Positions 35,330 to 44,213 of a stretch of 64,000 nt of DNA are shown here, one piece after another (the first letter of the stretch is position 1; each line of letters opens with the position of its first letter). This DNA is from Microbacterium sp. Root61 (GTDB lineage Bacteria > Actinomycetota > Actinomycetes > Actinomycetales > Microbacteriaceae): contig NZ_LMGU01000001.1 in the NCBI RefSeq assembly GCF_001427525.1, positions 1,211,788-1,275,787 on the forward strand, written 5' to 3'. The notes under the pieces are model-generated. The model was not told where the DNA came from. It saw only the letters and a program-made list of their open reading frames with translations, and ran no database searches. The position numbers and the translations under genes are program-made.

Positions 35330-35750
35330 TTGATCAAGTCTTCTGAGCTTGTTTTTATGTTTGACCTGGTCTTTATTGAATCCGGTAACGTGCGACTGCT
35401 GCGACTAGCTGTCCGGCCGAGGCACTAGATAGGGACAACCGATACAAGTACGCGCCGTCCGGAGTTCGCACGCGGCGTCTATAGGTTCCTGGAGGCCAAC
35501 CAGCATCACGTACGACCTACCGACGGACGACAGCGATACGCCGATTGGGATGCAGGCTCGGGCCGGCAGATCGTGCGTCAAGCACATCTTCGGGTCACGA
35601 TCGTGGCAACGGTCGCGCTGGGTCCGGTGACCCGATTGGCGAGGACGTTCGATCGTGTGGTCCTTTAGAGAGGTCTAGCACCGGACCGCTTCCGAGAATT
35701 TCACACTTGAAAACCGCTGATCAAAGTTACTTTTAGGATTCTTGACCGCG
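35330..35750. other. AT-rich intergenic stretch between divergent operons
   Basis: About 420 bp with much lower GC than its surroundings in parts (35330-35400 and 35690-35745). No gene is recognisable; the small open frames look random. It contains upstream sequences of both divergent operons and perhaps additional operators, including an imperfect GGTCTAG half-site near 35675. Confidence 0.45.
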
Positions 35751-35754
35751 CGAC

Positions 35755-35766
35755 CGGTCTAGACCG
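35755..35766. promoter_or_regulatory. dre-like palindromic operator CGGTCTAGACCG
   Basis: A perfect 12-bp palindrome with the GGTCTAGACC core of the DasR-responsive element (dre) known for actinobacterial amino-sugar regulons. It lies about 16 bp after a TAGGAT -10-like hexamer (35734-35739) and 70 bp before the DasR-like GntR start at 35837, a typical repressor position. Confidence 0.7.
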
Positions 35767-35836
35767 ATCGGTGAACTTGGCTTGGCAGAAGCGTTCAGCG
35801 CGTGTTGTGTGGAGCCACTCACACGACGGAGGCACC

Positions 35837-36598
35837 GTGGCTTCACTCCCCCCTCGGGCAGACTTGGCCCGCAGCCAGCTTGTCGCGTTGCTCGGCCAGC
35901 TCAGCGAGGGCGATGCGCTCCCCGGCGAGCGCGAACTTGCAGAGCAGTTCGGCGTCTCGCGCATGACGCTACGTCGGGCGGTGGACGAGCTCGCACTGGA
36001 CGGAACGCTCGAGCGTCGACCGGGCGCGGGTACGTTCGTGAGCCGTAGCCGGATGACCCGACGCATCGCGATGACCTCGTTCAGCGACGACATGCGCCGC
36101 CGCGGCCTCCAGCCCGAGACTCGCGTCCTCTCCTTCGCCACGCGTCGGGCGAACCGGGTCTCGGCGCACCGCTTGCGCATTCCGGTCGGCGATTCGATTG
36201 TCGCCTTCGATCGGCTGCGCTCCGCCAGCGGCGAACCGCTCGCGGTCGAGACGACCATGATCGCGGCCGCACTCGTGCCCGGGCTGCGTGAAGACGACCT
36301 GTCTACGAGCTGGTACGAACTGCTCGCCGATCGATGGGGCATCATCATCGATCGCGCCGGACTCGAGATGGAGGCTGTGCTTCCGCGGCCGGAGATCCTG
36401 TCCCAGCTCGGCATCGACGCGGCGCAGCCCTGCATCCAGTTGAAGGTCACAAGTCTCGATCGGAACGGTCGTGTTGTCGAGGTGGGTCGCTCGGTGTATC
36501 GCGGCGATCGCTACAGCCTCGGCGCCGAGCTCATCGGCCCCCCGGACCACAGCGTCCAACAAACCAACGCACCACGCACATCAAAAGGAGAGAGATGA
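35837..36598 (+). CDS. DasR-like GntR/HutC regulator
   Basis: 253 residues. Winged HTH LPGERELAEQFGVSRMTLRR then AVDELALDGTLERRPGAGTF, and a UTRA effector domain ending ELIGPPDHSV. The HTH sequence is of the DasR/NagR kind, and a dre-like palindrome lies just upstream, so it probably controls this operon in response to a phosphorylated amino sugar. GTG at 35837 has GGAGG 4 nt before it. It overlaps the substrate-binding gene by 4 bp. Confidence 0.88.
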   Translation: MASLPPRADLARSQLVALLGQLSEGDALPGERELAEQFGVSRMTLRRAVDELALDGTLERRPGAGTFVSRSRMTRRIAMTSFSDDMRRRGLQPETRVLSFATRRANRVSAHRLRIPVGDSIVAFDRLRSASGEPLAVETTMIAAALVPGLREDDLSTSWYELLADRWGIIIDRAGLEMEAVLPRPEILSQLGIDAAQPCIQLKVTSLDRNGRVVEVGRSVYRGDRYSLGAELIGPPDHSVQQTNAPRTSKGER

Positions 36599-37887
36599 AA
36601 CTGCAACGCATCATCGTTGGAGCAGTCGGGGCGGCACTAGTCGCAACGACGCTGGCCTCGTGCACGGCGTCCCAGGAACCCGGCGAAGGAGAGGCCGTCA
36701 CGCTCACTTTCTGGACGCACACGCATCCGCCCATGATCGAGGTGTTCGAAGAGCTCATCGCCGAGTACGAGGATGAACACCCGAACGTCACGATCGACTA
36801 CCAGACGATTCCGAACGCTGACTTCAATACGAAGATGCTGACGTCGTTGAGCAACGGATCCGGTCCCGACATCATCAACATGGACGACGCCGCTCTCCGC
36901 GGCGACTACATCCCGAAGGGGTTGCTCGCGCCGATCGATGCGGAGGCACTGGGCGCCGCCGATGCGGACGAAGTCATGGCACGCTACGTCGATGGCACGC
37001 TGGCGGGGGCCACCGGCGAGGACGGCGAGCTGTACGGCCTTCCCAGCGAGTACAACGGCTCGGCGTTCGCCATCAACAAACAGCACTTCGCCGACGCCGG
37101 ACTCGATCCGGCCACGACCTCGCTCGCGACGTGGGAAGACGTTTCCGAAGTTGGCAAGAAGCTGGCAGCCGCGGGGCACACCCAAGCCTTCGGCTTCCTG
37201 TACCTGCACGCCCTCTGGTACGCCCAGCAGTACCAGACCCTGCTCCACCAGGTGGGCGGCGAGATCGCCGAAGGAGACGAGGGCCGGCTCGATTCCGACG
37301 AGGCGATCGAAGCGCTGCAGATCTGGGCCGATCTGTCGGTCGGACCGAACGCGGTGAGCGACCCGAACGTGTCCAGCCGCGAGGCGACAACGCCGTTCCA
37401 AGATCTCGCCACCGGAACCCAGTCGATGGCGATCGTCTACCCCTGGGCGATGCAGCAGATCTCCGAGACCAATCCCGATGTCTACGAGCAGCTCCAGGTC
37501 GTCCCGCTCCCGCAGGCCGACCCGGACGAGCCGACATCCCGTGTTTACGCGTACTACTACGCGGTGAATGAAGCGAGCAAGCAGAAGGCGGAGGCCTGGC
37601 GCTTCATCCAGTTCCTCTCCGAGCACCCAGCCGAGTTCCTCGAGGGCACCGACTTCGTTCAGCCGGTCGTCGGATGGGAGTCGTCCGCGGCCGCACAGGA
37701 GATCCCCTTCATCGATGTGTGGGCCGATGCGTACTCGATCGGGCGTTTCGATCAGGTCACGCCGTACTACGCCGAGGTGCAGGACGCGATTCAGAAGATG
37801 GTGAACGACGTCGTCTTCGATGGCGTGTCGGTGGGCGATTCCGCAAAGGATGCCTCCGACGCCGTCACCCGGATCCTGCAGGGCTGA
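36595..37887 (+). CDS. ABC amino-sugar transporter substrate-binding lipoprotein
   Basis: 430 residues, family 1 solute-binding protein. The signal peptide ends in LVATTLASCTAS, a lipobox. The mature part begins VTLTFWTHTHPPMIEVFEEL, with GLPSEYNGSAFAINKQHFAD typical of sugar binding. AAAAGGAGAGAG precedes the ATG; the gene overlaps the regulator's stop (ATGA). The kinase and epimerase downstream suggest an N-acylated amino sugar or its oligomer as substrate. Confidence 0.93.
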   Translation: MKLQRIIVGAVGAALVATTLASCTASQEPGEGEAVTLTFWTHTHPPMIEVFEELIAEYEDEHPNVTIDYQTIPNADFNTKMLTSLSNGSGPDIINMDDAALRGDYIPKGLLAPIDAEALGAADADEVMARYVDGTLAGATGEDGELYGLPSEYNGSAFAINKQHFADAGLDPATTSLATWEDVSEVGKKLAAAGHTQAFGFLYLHALWYAQQYQTLLHQVGGEIAEGDEGRLDSDEAIEALQIWADLSVGPNAVSDPNVSSREATTPFQDLATGTQSMAIVYPWAMQQISETNPDVYEQLQVVPLPQADPDEPTSRVYAYYYAVNEASKQKAEAWRFIQFLSEHPAEFLEGTDFVQPVVGWESSAAAQEIPFIDVWADAYSIGRFDQVTPYYAEVQDAIQKMVNDVVFDGVSVGDSAKDASDAVTRILQG

Positions 37888-37888
37888 C

Positions 37889-38794
37889 GTGACGTCTGTT
37901 CTCACCACCGCCGTCGGGTCCCCCGAGCGTCGCACCAAGGGGACCCGGCGGTCTCACATCCGCCACATGCAGTGGGCCGGATTCCTGTTCGCCGTGCCGG
38001 CGCTTGCCCTGTTCCTGGTGTTCTCGGTTTATCCGTCGCTCCAAGTGTTCGGCCTGTCGCTGTTCGACTACAGCCTTACCTCGCCGCCGGAATTCGTCGG
38101 GTTGAAGAACTTCGCGTATCTGTCGCAGGATCCGCGTTTTGTCGAGGCTGTGGGGCAGACAGTGTTCTACGCGGTCGGCACCTATGGTGTCGCCCTCGTG
38201 CTGGCGCTCCTGCTCGCGCAGGTGCTATCGGAGAAAGCACGCGGCGGCGGCGTCATCCGTCTGATGTGGTTCTTGCCGCTCGCCACGAGCTGGGTCGCCG
38301 CGGCGATCATCTGGCGGGTCGTCCTCCACCCCCACGGGATGCTCAACGAGGCTCTCGGGATCGATGTGGCCTGGCTCACCAGTTCGGCGTTCGCTCGCTG
38401 GGCTCTCGTGCTGATGAGCATCTGGAAGGAGACCGGCTTCTTCCTGATCCTCTTCCTCGCTGGCATGTCCTCGCTGCCCGGCGACGTCTTCGAAGCGGCA
38501 CGCATCGACGGCGCGGGCGCGGTGCGCCGGTTCTGGAGCATTACTCTGCCGCTCCTTCGTCCGATCACGCTCGTCTGCCTCATCATGGCGGTGCTGAGAG
38601 GTGTTCAGGCCTTCAGCGCGCAGAAGGTGCTTACCAACGGCGCGTTCGGCACCGAGGTGATTAACCTCTTCGTCTACAAGACAGCATTCGAAAGCGCACG
38701 GATGGGACGCGCGTCCGCTGTCGCTGTGCTGATGTTCCTCGTCCTGATCGCGTTCGCCCTCATTCAGATGCGCGCTCTGCGGAGGAAGGACTGA
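37889..38794 (+). CDS. CUT1 ABC transporter permease, MalF type
   Basis: 301 residues with six membrane helices (first AGFLFAVPALALFLVFSVYP). EAA loop DVFEAARIDGAGAVRRFWSI. GTG start 1 bp after the binding-protein stop, so translation is coupled. Second gene of the transporter set, with no ATPase in the operon. Confidence 0.92.
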   Translation: MTSVLTTAVGSPERRTKGTRRSHIRHMQWAGFLFAVPALALFLVFSVYPSLQVFGLSLFDYSLTSPPEFVGLKNFAYLSQDPRFVEAVGQTVFYAVGTYGVALVLALLLAQVLSEKARGGGVIRLMWFLPLATSWVAAAIIWRVVLHPHGMLNEALGIDVAWLTSSAFARWALVLMSIWKETGFFLILFLAGMSSLPGDVFEAARIDGAGAVRRFWSITLPLLRPITLVCLIMAVLRGVQAFSAQKVLTNGAFGTEVINLFVYKTAFESARMGRASAVAVLMFLVLIAFALIQMRALRRKD

Positions 38795-38795
38795 C

Positions 38796-39626
38796 ATGCG
38801 CATCGAGCGCATCTGGAAACGTCTCTGGCTCGGGGTCGCAGCGATCGGCGCCCTGATCATCGTGAGCGTGCTCGTCTACGCCGTCCTCACGGCGTTCAAG
38901 GCCCCGGGAGAACCCATCGGCGCCGGAGCCAGCTGGTGGCCCGAGGAATTCAGCTGGGGAAACATCCCCGCGGTCTTCGAATCGGCGCCGTTCGCGACCT
39001 ATTTCGCCAACAGCACGATCGTCGGCGTATCCGTCACAGTCCTCAACGTGCTGACCTGCACCGCCGCGGGCTACAGCTTCAGCAAGTTCAGCTATCCGGG
39101 TCGCCACGCGGCGTTCATCCTCGTCATCGCGACGCTGATGATCCCGCTCGAAGTGCTCTACGTCCCCCTCTACAAGATCGTGTTCGATCTCGGCTGGACC
39201 GATAGTTTCGCGGGGCTCATCGTCCCGGCCGCCACCAGCGCGTTCGGCATCTTCCTGATGAAGCAGGCGATCGATTCCGTGCCCGACGAGCTCCTCGAAG
39301 CCGCGCATCTGGACGGCGCAGGACCGATGCGCACCCTCGTCTCGGTGATCGTGCCGAGTGTGATCGGCACGATGAGCGCACTGGCGCTGTTCATCTTCAT
39401 GACGAATTGGGACAGCCACCTCTGGCCTCTCCTCGTGGCATCCGATGACACGTATCGCACGCTTCCCGTCGGCTTAGCGGCGATGCAGAGCAATCAGCTC
39501 GGCGACGCGGGTATCCCGATCATCCTCATGGCGGCGCTCATAGCCGTGCTGCCGACGATCGTGCTGTTCCTCATCCTGCAGAAGAAGTTCGTGGAGGGCA
39601 TCTCGATGAACGCAGGCATTAAATGA
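38796..39626 (+). CDS. CUT1 ABC transporter permease, MalG type
   Basis: 276 residues, six helices (AIGALIIVSVLVYAVLTAFK first), EAA loop ELLEAAHLDGAGPMRTLVSV, and the common QKKFVEGISMNAGIK end. It begins 1 bp after the preceding permease and overlaps the kinase gene by 4 bp. Confidence 0.93.
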   Translation: MRIERIWKRLWLGVAAIGALIIVSVLVYAVLTAFKAPGEPIGAGASWWPEEFSWGNIPAVFESAPFATYFANSTIVGVSVTVLNVLTCTAAGYSFSKFSYPGRHAAFILVIATLMIPLEVLYVPLYKIVFDLGWTDSFAGLIVPAATSAFGIFLMKQAIDSVPDELLEAAHLDGAGPMRTLVSVIVPSVIGTMSALALFIFMTNWDSHLWPLLVASDDTYRTLPVGLAAMQSNQLGDAGIPIILMAALIAVLPTIVLFLILQKKFVEGISMNAGIK

Positions 39627-40549
39627 CGGCCGTGTGGATGGCTGTCGACGGCGGCCAGTCCACCACTCGAGCCAGAGCATCGTGGACGGATGCCGACATC
39701 GAGACCGTCGGGTTCGTGCACACTAGCGACGGGGCACGCATCATCACGCAACAGGTGGCGGCGCTACTCGCCGCGCTGCCACCCGCTCCGGCTCCGGTCC
39801 AGCGCCTCGTCGTCGGCCACACCGGTCTTCCCGTCGATGGCCGTGCGCGGGATTCGCTTGCGGCAGACCTGGTGGCTGCCGATCTGGCCCGCGAGGTCCT
39901 CGTCGCGCCTGACGAGGTCGTGGCGCACGCAGGCGCGTTCGCCGGCCGGCCGGGTGTGGTCAACGCTGTCGGCACGGGCACGGTCACGCTCGGAGTCGAC
40001 GGCGCGGGCAACGGACGCAGGGTCGACGGCTGGGGTTACCTGTTCGGCGACGCGGGCAGCGCATTCTCGATCGGCCGCGCAGCCCTGGACGCAGGTCTAC
40101 GCAGCGCCGACGGACGCGGTCCAGCGTCGGAGCTCGAGGAGCTGGCCGCAGTCGAGTTCGGCGCCCACCTGCGCGATGCGACCTGGGATCTGTATGCCGA
40201 CGATCGACGCGTCGATCGCGTCGCGCGATTCGCGCCCACCGTCATCGCCACGGCAGGGCGCGACGCTGTCGCGGCGCGAATCGTCGAAGATGCCGGGCGC
40301 GAGATCGCCCGCTCGTGCGCGGCCGCGCTCCACGATCTCGACGGTGTGGACGAGGTCGCCATCGTCGGACGGCTCGTGACGCCCGGGTCGGCGCTCGATG
40401 TCGCTATCCGCCGTGAACTCGCCGAGCGTGCCCCGGAAGCACGGCTGGTCGCACCCCTCGGCGGCCCCCTGGACGGTGCAGCGTGGATCGCACACTCCGG
40501 CCCTTCGCTCTACAGACAGCTCGTGCATCGAAGAGAAAGCTCCGAATGA
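39623..40549 (+). CDS. BadF/BadG-type amino-sugar kinase
   Basis: 308 residues of the ASKHA fold in the BadF/BadG/BcrA/BcrD group that contains N-acetylglucosamine kinases. Phosphate-1 loop AVDGGQSTTRARASW, the GTGTVTLGVDGAGN segment and the signature GWGYLFGDAGSAFSIGRAAL. It should phosphorylate the imported amino sugar at C6. It overlaps both neighbours by 4 bp (ATGA). Confidence 0.88.
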   Translation: MTAVWMAVDGGQSTTRARASWTDADIETVGFVHTSDGARIITQQVAALLAALPPAPAPVQRLVVGHTGLPVDGRARDSLAADLVAADLAREVLVAPDEVVAHAGAFAGRPGVVNAVGTGTVTLGVDGAGNGRRVDGWGYLFGDAGSAFSIGRAALDAGLRSADGRGPASELEELAAVEFGAHLRDATWDLYADDRRVDRVARFAPTVIATAGRDAVAARIVEDAGREIARSCAAALHDLDGVDEVAIVGRLVTPGSALDVAIRRELAERAPEARLVAPLGGPLDGAAWIAHSGPSLYRQLVHRRESSE

Positions 40550-41229
40550 ACCGCTTCACCGAAATCTTCCGCGCAGGCTCCCTCGTGGTCTCGTGCCAGG
40601 CGTACCCCCCGAACCCGCTCAGCGGCAGCGCGACGATGGCGCTGATGGCAGCAGCGGCCGAGCTCGGCGGCGCCGAGGGCATCCGCGCCAACGGCCTCGC
40701 CGACATCGCGGCGATCGCCGCGACGGTGGCCATCCCCGTCATCGGCATCGACAAGATCGGATCGGAAGGGGTGTTCATCACTCCCGACGCCGAGACCGCG
40801 ATGGCCCTCTTCCGCGCGGGGGCGACGGTCGTGGCCATGGATGGAACGCAGCGCGAGCGACGCAACGGCCGCTCGTTCGCCGAGGAGATCGCGCGGATCA
40901 GGGATGCCGGTGGCGGCGCAATCATGGCGGATGTCGATGACGTCCGTGCCGGAGCCGCCGCCGCAGAGGCAGGAGCCGACGCCGTGGCAACGACGCTGTC
41001 CGGCTATACGGGCGACGCGCATCCGATGGAGCCCGATCTCGATCTCATCGCCGCGCTCGTCGCCGAAGTCGACTGCCCGATCGTCGCGGAAGGCCGCATC
41101 CGGACGGCCGCCGACCTGATCGCGGCTCGGCAGGCCGGCGCGTGGACGGTCGTCATGGGCACTGCAGTGACTAATCCCTTCGAACACGTCGCCTACTTGC
41201 GGTCGACCCTCGAAACGGTGCGGACGTGA
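40546..41229 (+). CDS. nanE: N-acetylmannosamine-6-phosphate 2-epimerase-like protein
   Basis: 227 residues, TIM barrel of the NanE family, which interconverts ManNAc-6-P and GlcNAc-6-P. Recognisable parts are LVVSCQAYPPNPL, AEGIRANGLADIAAI, PVIGIDKI (catalytic lysine), IMADVDD, ATTLSGYTG and PIVAEGRIRTAADLI with WTVVMGTAVTNPF. The MNRFTE start overlaps the kinase stop (ATGA); the upstream reading is out of register with the family. Confidence 0.9.
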   Translation: MNRFTEIFRAGSLVVSCQAYPPNPLSGSATMALMAAAAELGGAEGIRANGLADIAAIAATVAIPVIGIDKIGSEGVFITPDAETAMALFRAGATVVAMDGTQRERRNGRSFAEEIARIRDAGGGAIMADVDDVRAGAAAAEAGADAVATTLSGYTGDAHPMEPDLDLIAALVAEVDCPIVAEGRIRTAADLIAARQAGAWTVVMGTAVTNPFEHVAYLRSTLETVRT

Positions 41230-42491
41230 CGCCCGGTCCCCTGGTCGGCGCGGCGCACGGGGTCATCACTCCGAGTCGCCCGGGTCCGCTGGCGGGCTAC
41301 GCGGCGCGTGGCCCAGTCCTGGCCACGAGCACGATCGACGACCTTGAAGCGACCGTCCTCGTCTTGGATCGCGTGGGCCTGCGCCTAGCCTGGGTGACGA
41401 TCGATTGCGTCGCCGTGCCGACCGCATTGGCGAAACGGCTCGCCTCCGTCGTTCGGGACGAGCTCGGGGCCGGCACCCGCGTACTCGTGGCGGCGTCGCA
41501 CACGCACAGCGGTCCCGCGCACTGGCTGGGCAGGTTCGCCCCCGGCCACGAGGCTCCGCTCGATCGACTGGCGGTCGATGAACTCCTCGAACACGTCCGC
41601 GTCATCGCGGCGGAGGCGTTCCATCGGAGGCAGCCGTCCGACCTGAGCTGGGCGGAACCGATCGTGCGGGGTCTCGCCGCCCCCCGCGCCGTGGCGTCGG
41701 AGGCCATCCCCATCCGGGTGGGGGTGCTCGCCATCCACGCGGGAGGCGTTCTGCGAGCGGTCCTCGTGGACGCTCCCTGCCACCCTACGGTCCTTGGAGC
41801 AGAGTCGACCGGGTGGTCGGCCGATTGGCCCGGCGGCCTTCGGCGCGCTTTGCGTGCGGCTCATCCCGGGGTGGAAGTCGCCTTCCTCAACGGTGCGTGC
41901 GGCGATCTGTCCACCCGGTTCACGCGGAGGGATTCGAGCGCTGCCGAAGCGGATCGCCTCGGCGGCCTCGTCGCCGAGGCGATCATCGAGTCCGTCCCGA
42001 ACGCACGGCCCCTGGTAGGCGCGCTGACGTTGCACGACGGGCGCGTGCCTCTCGCCACCCGTCGAGTGGATGCCGAGGAGGCCTCAGCTCGGCTCAATGC
42101 CGCTCGGAAGGCCCTCGGTGCCGGCACCGATCCGATCGATCGCTCGCTCGTGGACGGCGCCCTGATCGAACTCGCCGTCGCTCGCTCGGTGGTCGACGAA
42201 ACCATCGAGGTGCCTGTCTCGATCGCCCACATCGACGGCATCTGCTGGGTCGCGACACCCCTCGAGGTGTTCTCCAGCACGGCAGCATCGCTCGGAGCCG
42301 GGCGCACCGTGCGCCTACTCGGCTGCGTCGACGGCTATCTCGGCTATCTTCCGGACGCCGCGGCCGTCAAGGCCGACACCTACGAGGCGCGCACCGCGCT
42401 CTTCGCACCGGAGGCCGAGCCTGCATTCCGTATTGCGCTCGAGCGCCTCCTCACCCTCATCCATCCGTCGCTCACATTGGAGACACCATGA
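41226..42491 (+). CDS. Neutral/alkaline-ceramidase-fold hydrolase
   Basis: 421 residues matching the N-terminal catalytic domain of neutral ceramidases: AASHTHSGPAHW (zinc histidines H92 and H94), DAPCHPTVLG (H186) and FLNGACGDLSTRF, where S229 takes the place of the ceramidase nucleophile serine. There is no signal peptide, so it acts inside the cell. Neutral ceramidases cleave an N-acyl amide. In an operon with an amino-sugar kinase and epimerase but no NagA, an N-deacylase role is an inference. Overlaps neighbours by 4 bp on both sides. Confidence 0.85.
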   Translation: MTPGPLVGAAHGVITPSRPGPLAGYAARGPVLATSTIDDLEATVLVLDRVGLRLAWVTIDCVAVPTALAKRLASVVRDELGAGTRVLVAASHTHSGPAHWLGRFAPGHEAPLDRLAVDELLEHVRVIAAEAFHRRQPSDLSWAEPIVRGLAAPRAVASEAIPIRVGVLAIHAGGVLRAVLVDAPCHPTVLGAESTGWSADWPGGLRRALRAAHPGVEVAFLNGACGDLSTRFTRRDSSAAEADRLGGLVAEAIIESVPNARPLVGALTLHDGRVPLATRRVDAEEASARLNAARKALGAGTDPIDRSLVDGALIELAVARSVVDETIEVPVSIAHIDGICWVATPLEVFSSTAASLGAGRTVRLLGCVDGYLGYLPDAAAVKADTYEARTALFAPEAEPAFRIALERLLTLIHPSLTLETP

Positions 42492-43237
42492 CCTACGACT
42501 ACCCGGCCCTCGCCATCCGCAAGATCGGCGAGCTCGTCGACACCCAAACCGCGGCAATCGAGCGCGCCGTCGATGTGATCGCGCCGCGCATGATCCACGG
42601 CGGCGTCCTGCAGCTGTTCGCCACGGGTCACGCCCGCCTTCCGATCCACGAGATGGCCGGGCGCGCCGGCGGCTTGCGACCCGTGAACCTGCTTCGGATG
42701 CAGGATCTGGCCGTCCATGGCGGCCTGCCGTTCTCCGCGATCAGCGATCCGCTGCTCGAGCGCGACGCGTCGTTCGCTCAACAGCTGTGGGACATCTCAC
42801 AGATCGAAGCGGAGAAGGATGTGGTGCTCGTCGCTTCGAACTCGGGCATAAACGGCATCACCGTGGAGTTCGCCCGCATCGCGCGGAGCCTGGACGTCCC
42901 GGTGATCGCGTTGACCTCCCTCACTCACACGACCAGCGTCGTGTCCCGTCATCCCTCCGGTGAACGACTATTCGAAATCGCCGACATCGTGATCGACAAT
43001 CTCGGACCTGCCGGCGACGCCGCTCTTGCTCTCAGCGACAACGTGTCGGTGGGTGCCGTATCGAACCTGCTCGGAGTGGTGATCGTGCAGATGCTCACCG
43101 AGGGCATCGCACGCCGCTACCTCGAGGCCGGCATCCATCCCCCGATCTATCGCTCGATGAACCTTCCTGATGGCGATGCCGTGAACGCGAACATCGAGGC
43201 CATGCACGCGGGACGCATCCGACCGATCGAGCCATGA
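42488..43237 (+). CDS. SIS-domain sugar-phosphate isomerase-type protein
   Basis: 249 residues of the SIS fold, in the UPF0309/DUF2529-type group: VLQLFATGHARLPIHEMAGR, then VLVASNSGINGITVEFARIA, and the C-terminal NVSVGAVSNLLGVVIVQML. SIS proteins bind or isomerise aminosugar phosphates. It could act as a deaminase/isomerase in place of NagB or bind the phosphosugar. Last gene of the operon, overlapping the ceramidase-like stop by 4 bp. Confidence 0.87.
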   Translation: MTYDYPALAIRKIGELVDTQTAAIERAVDVIAPRMIHGGVLQLFATGHARLPIHEMAGRAGGLRPVNLLRMQDLAVHGGLPFSAISDPLLERDASFAQQLWDISQIEAEKDVVLVASNSGINGITVEFARIARSLDVPVIALTSLTHTTSVVSRHPSGERLFEIADIVIDNLGPAGDAALALSDNVSVGAVSNLLGVVIVQMLTEGIARRYLEAGIHPPIYRSMNLPDGDAVNANIEAMHAGRIRPIEP

Positions 43238-43361
43238 TCGCCGATCCGTGCCACACGCCTTTTGACGGGCATCGACAAAGTCGATCTCCGCATCAGAGCT
43301 TCTCGCGGCATGCGCGGAGGCTACAGATCGCATTGTGTAGTCGTCGCGGCCGACCGGACAC

Positions 43362-43390
43362 CACGTCAACGGCTCCAAGCCGCTGACGTG
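43362..43390. terminator. Hairpin between convergent operon ends
   Basis: Arms CACGTCAACGGC / GCCGCTGACGTG around a TCCAA loop with one A/C mismatch. It lies between the plus-strand SIS gene end and the minus-strand VOC gene end, so it probably ends both transcripts. Confidence 0.5.
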
Positions 43391-43403
43391 CGACGAGCAA
43401 GTG

Positions 43404-44075
43404 TCAGTCGGAGGTATCGGTCCAGGACGCGATGTCGACGCCGTGGTTCTCGGGCGAGGCGAGCGACCACCATGCCGGCGCGTACTTGTCGTCGGCGAGT
43501 CGCCCTCCGGCGGCGAGCGCGGCATCCACGCGCGCCTGGGCCTGATCGGCCGGCACGAACACGTCGAAGTGCGTCCGGCCTCGCGCGGCAGCGTCTCCGG
43601 TGATCGGATTGAACGCGAGCTGCGGCCCGCAGCGCAGCGGATCGACCGCATCCGTGTCGCCGAGGGCGTCGTAGCCCAGTGCGGCCATGAAGAACGGCCG
43701 CACGTCGGCTTCGGAGTGCTGGGCGACGTAGACCCCGATCGACTGCGCACGTGACGGATCGGCGATCAACGCGAGGTCGGCCGCTGCCGCGGATACGGCG
43801 GCTGCGAACTCCACAGCAGCCGCGGGGATCCCTTCGAAGGTGCGGTCGGGGATGCGGACGACGACAGCCTCGGGACGTACGTCGATATCGGGCACGACGC
43901 CGAACCGCTCGGCGGCGGCGACGATCGGGGCGACGAGGTTCGCCGCGTGCGAGAGGGACGTCGCGGTGAAGACGGCCTGCGGGCCGGTTCCCGCGACACG
44001 CCAGTCGGAGACGCCCCCTGCACGGTGGAACTCAGCCGCGGAGATCCACTCCGATCCGCTCGTTGACTCGCCCAT
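43404..44075 (-). CDS. Pterin dehydratase-like plus VOC domain protein
   Basis: 223 residues in two parts. Residues about 1-115 resemble a pterin-4a-carbinolamine dehydratase (SEWISAAEFHRAGGVSDWRV, FTATSLSHAANLVAPIVAAA, DRTFEGIPAAAVEFAAAV), and the rest is a glyoxalase-like VOC domain (IGVYVAQHSEADVRPFFMAA, RTHFDVFVPADQAQARVDAA). This combination occurs in actinobacteria; the reaction is unknown. The MGESTSG start at 44075 marks the beginning of the first domain; the upstream reading overlaps the divergent P450 gene. Confidence 0.82.
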   Translation of the reverse strand: MGESTSGSEWISAAEFHRAGGVSDWRVAGTGPQAVFTATSLSHAANLVAPIVAAAERFGVVPDIDVRPEAVVVRIPDRTFEGIPAAAVEFAAAVSAAAADLALIADPSRAQSIGVYVAQHSEADVRPFFMAALGYDALGDTDAVDPLRCGPQLAFNPITGDAAARGRTHFDVFVPADQAQARVDAALAAGGRLADDKYAPAWWSLASPENHGVDIASWTDTSD

Positions 44076-44213
44076 GAGGCCCCTTCCGACCTGTCGGAGT
44101 TCCACGCCCCGGATAGGCGAGACCCGCGCGGAGCCCACGGTACTCCGAGGTCTCCGCGCGCGGAATGCCGGCGACCATCCGGCTTCCGTGGCACCCACAG
44201 ATAGACTCCGGCA

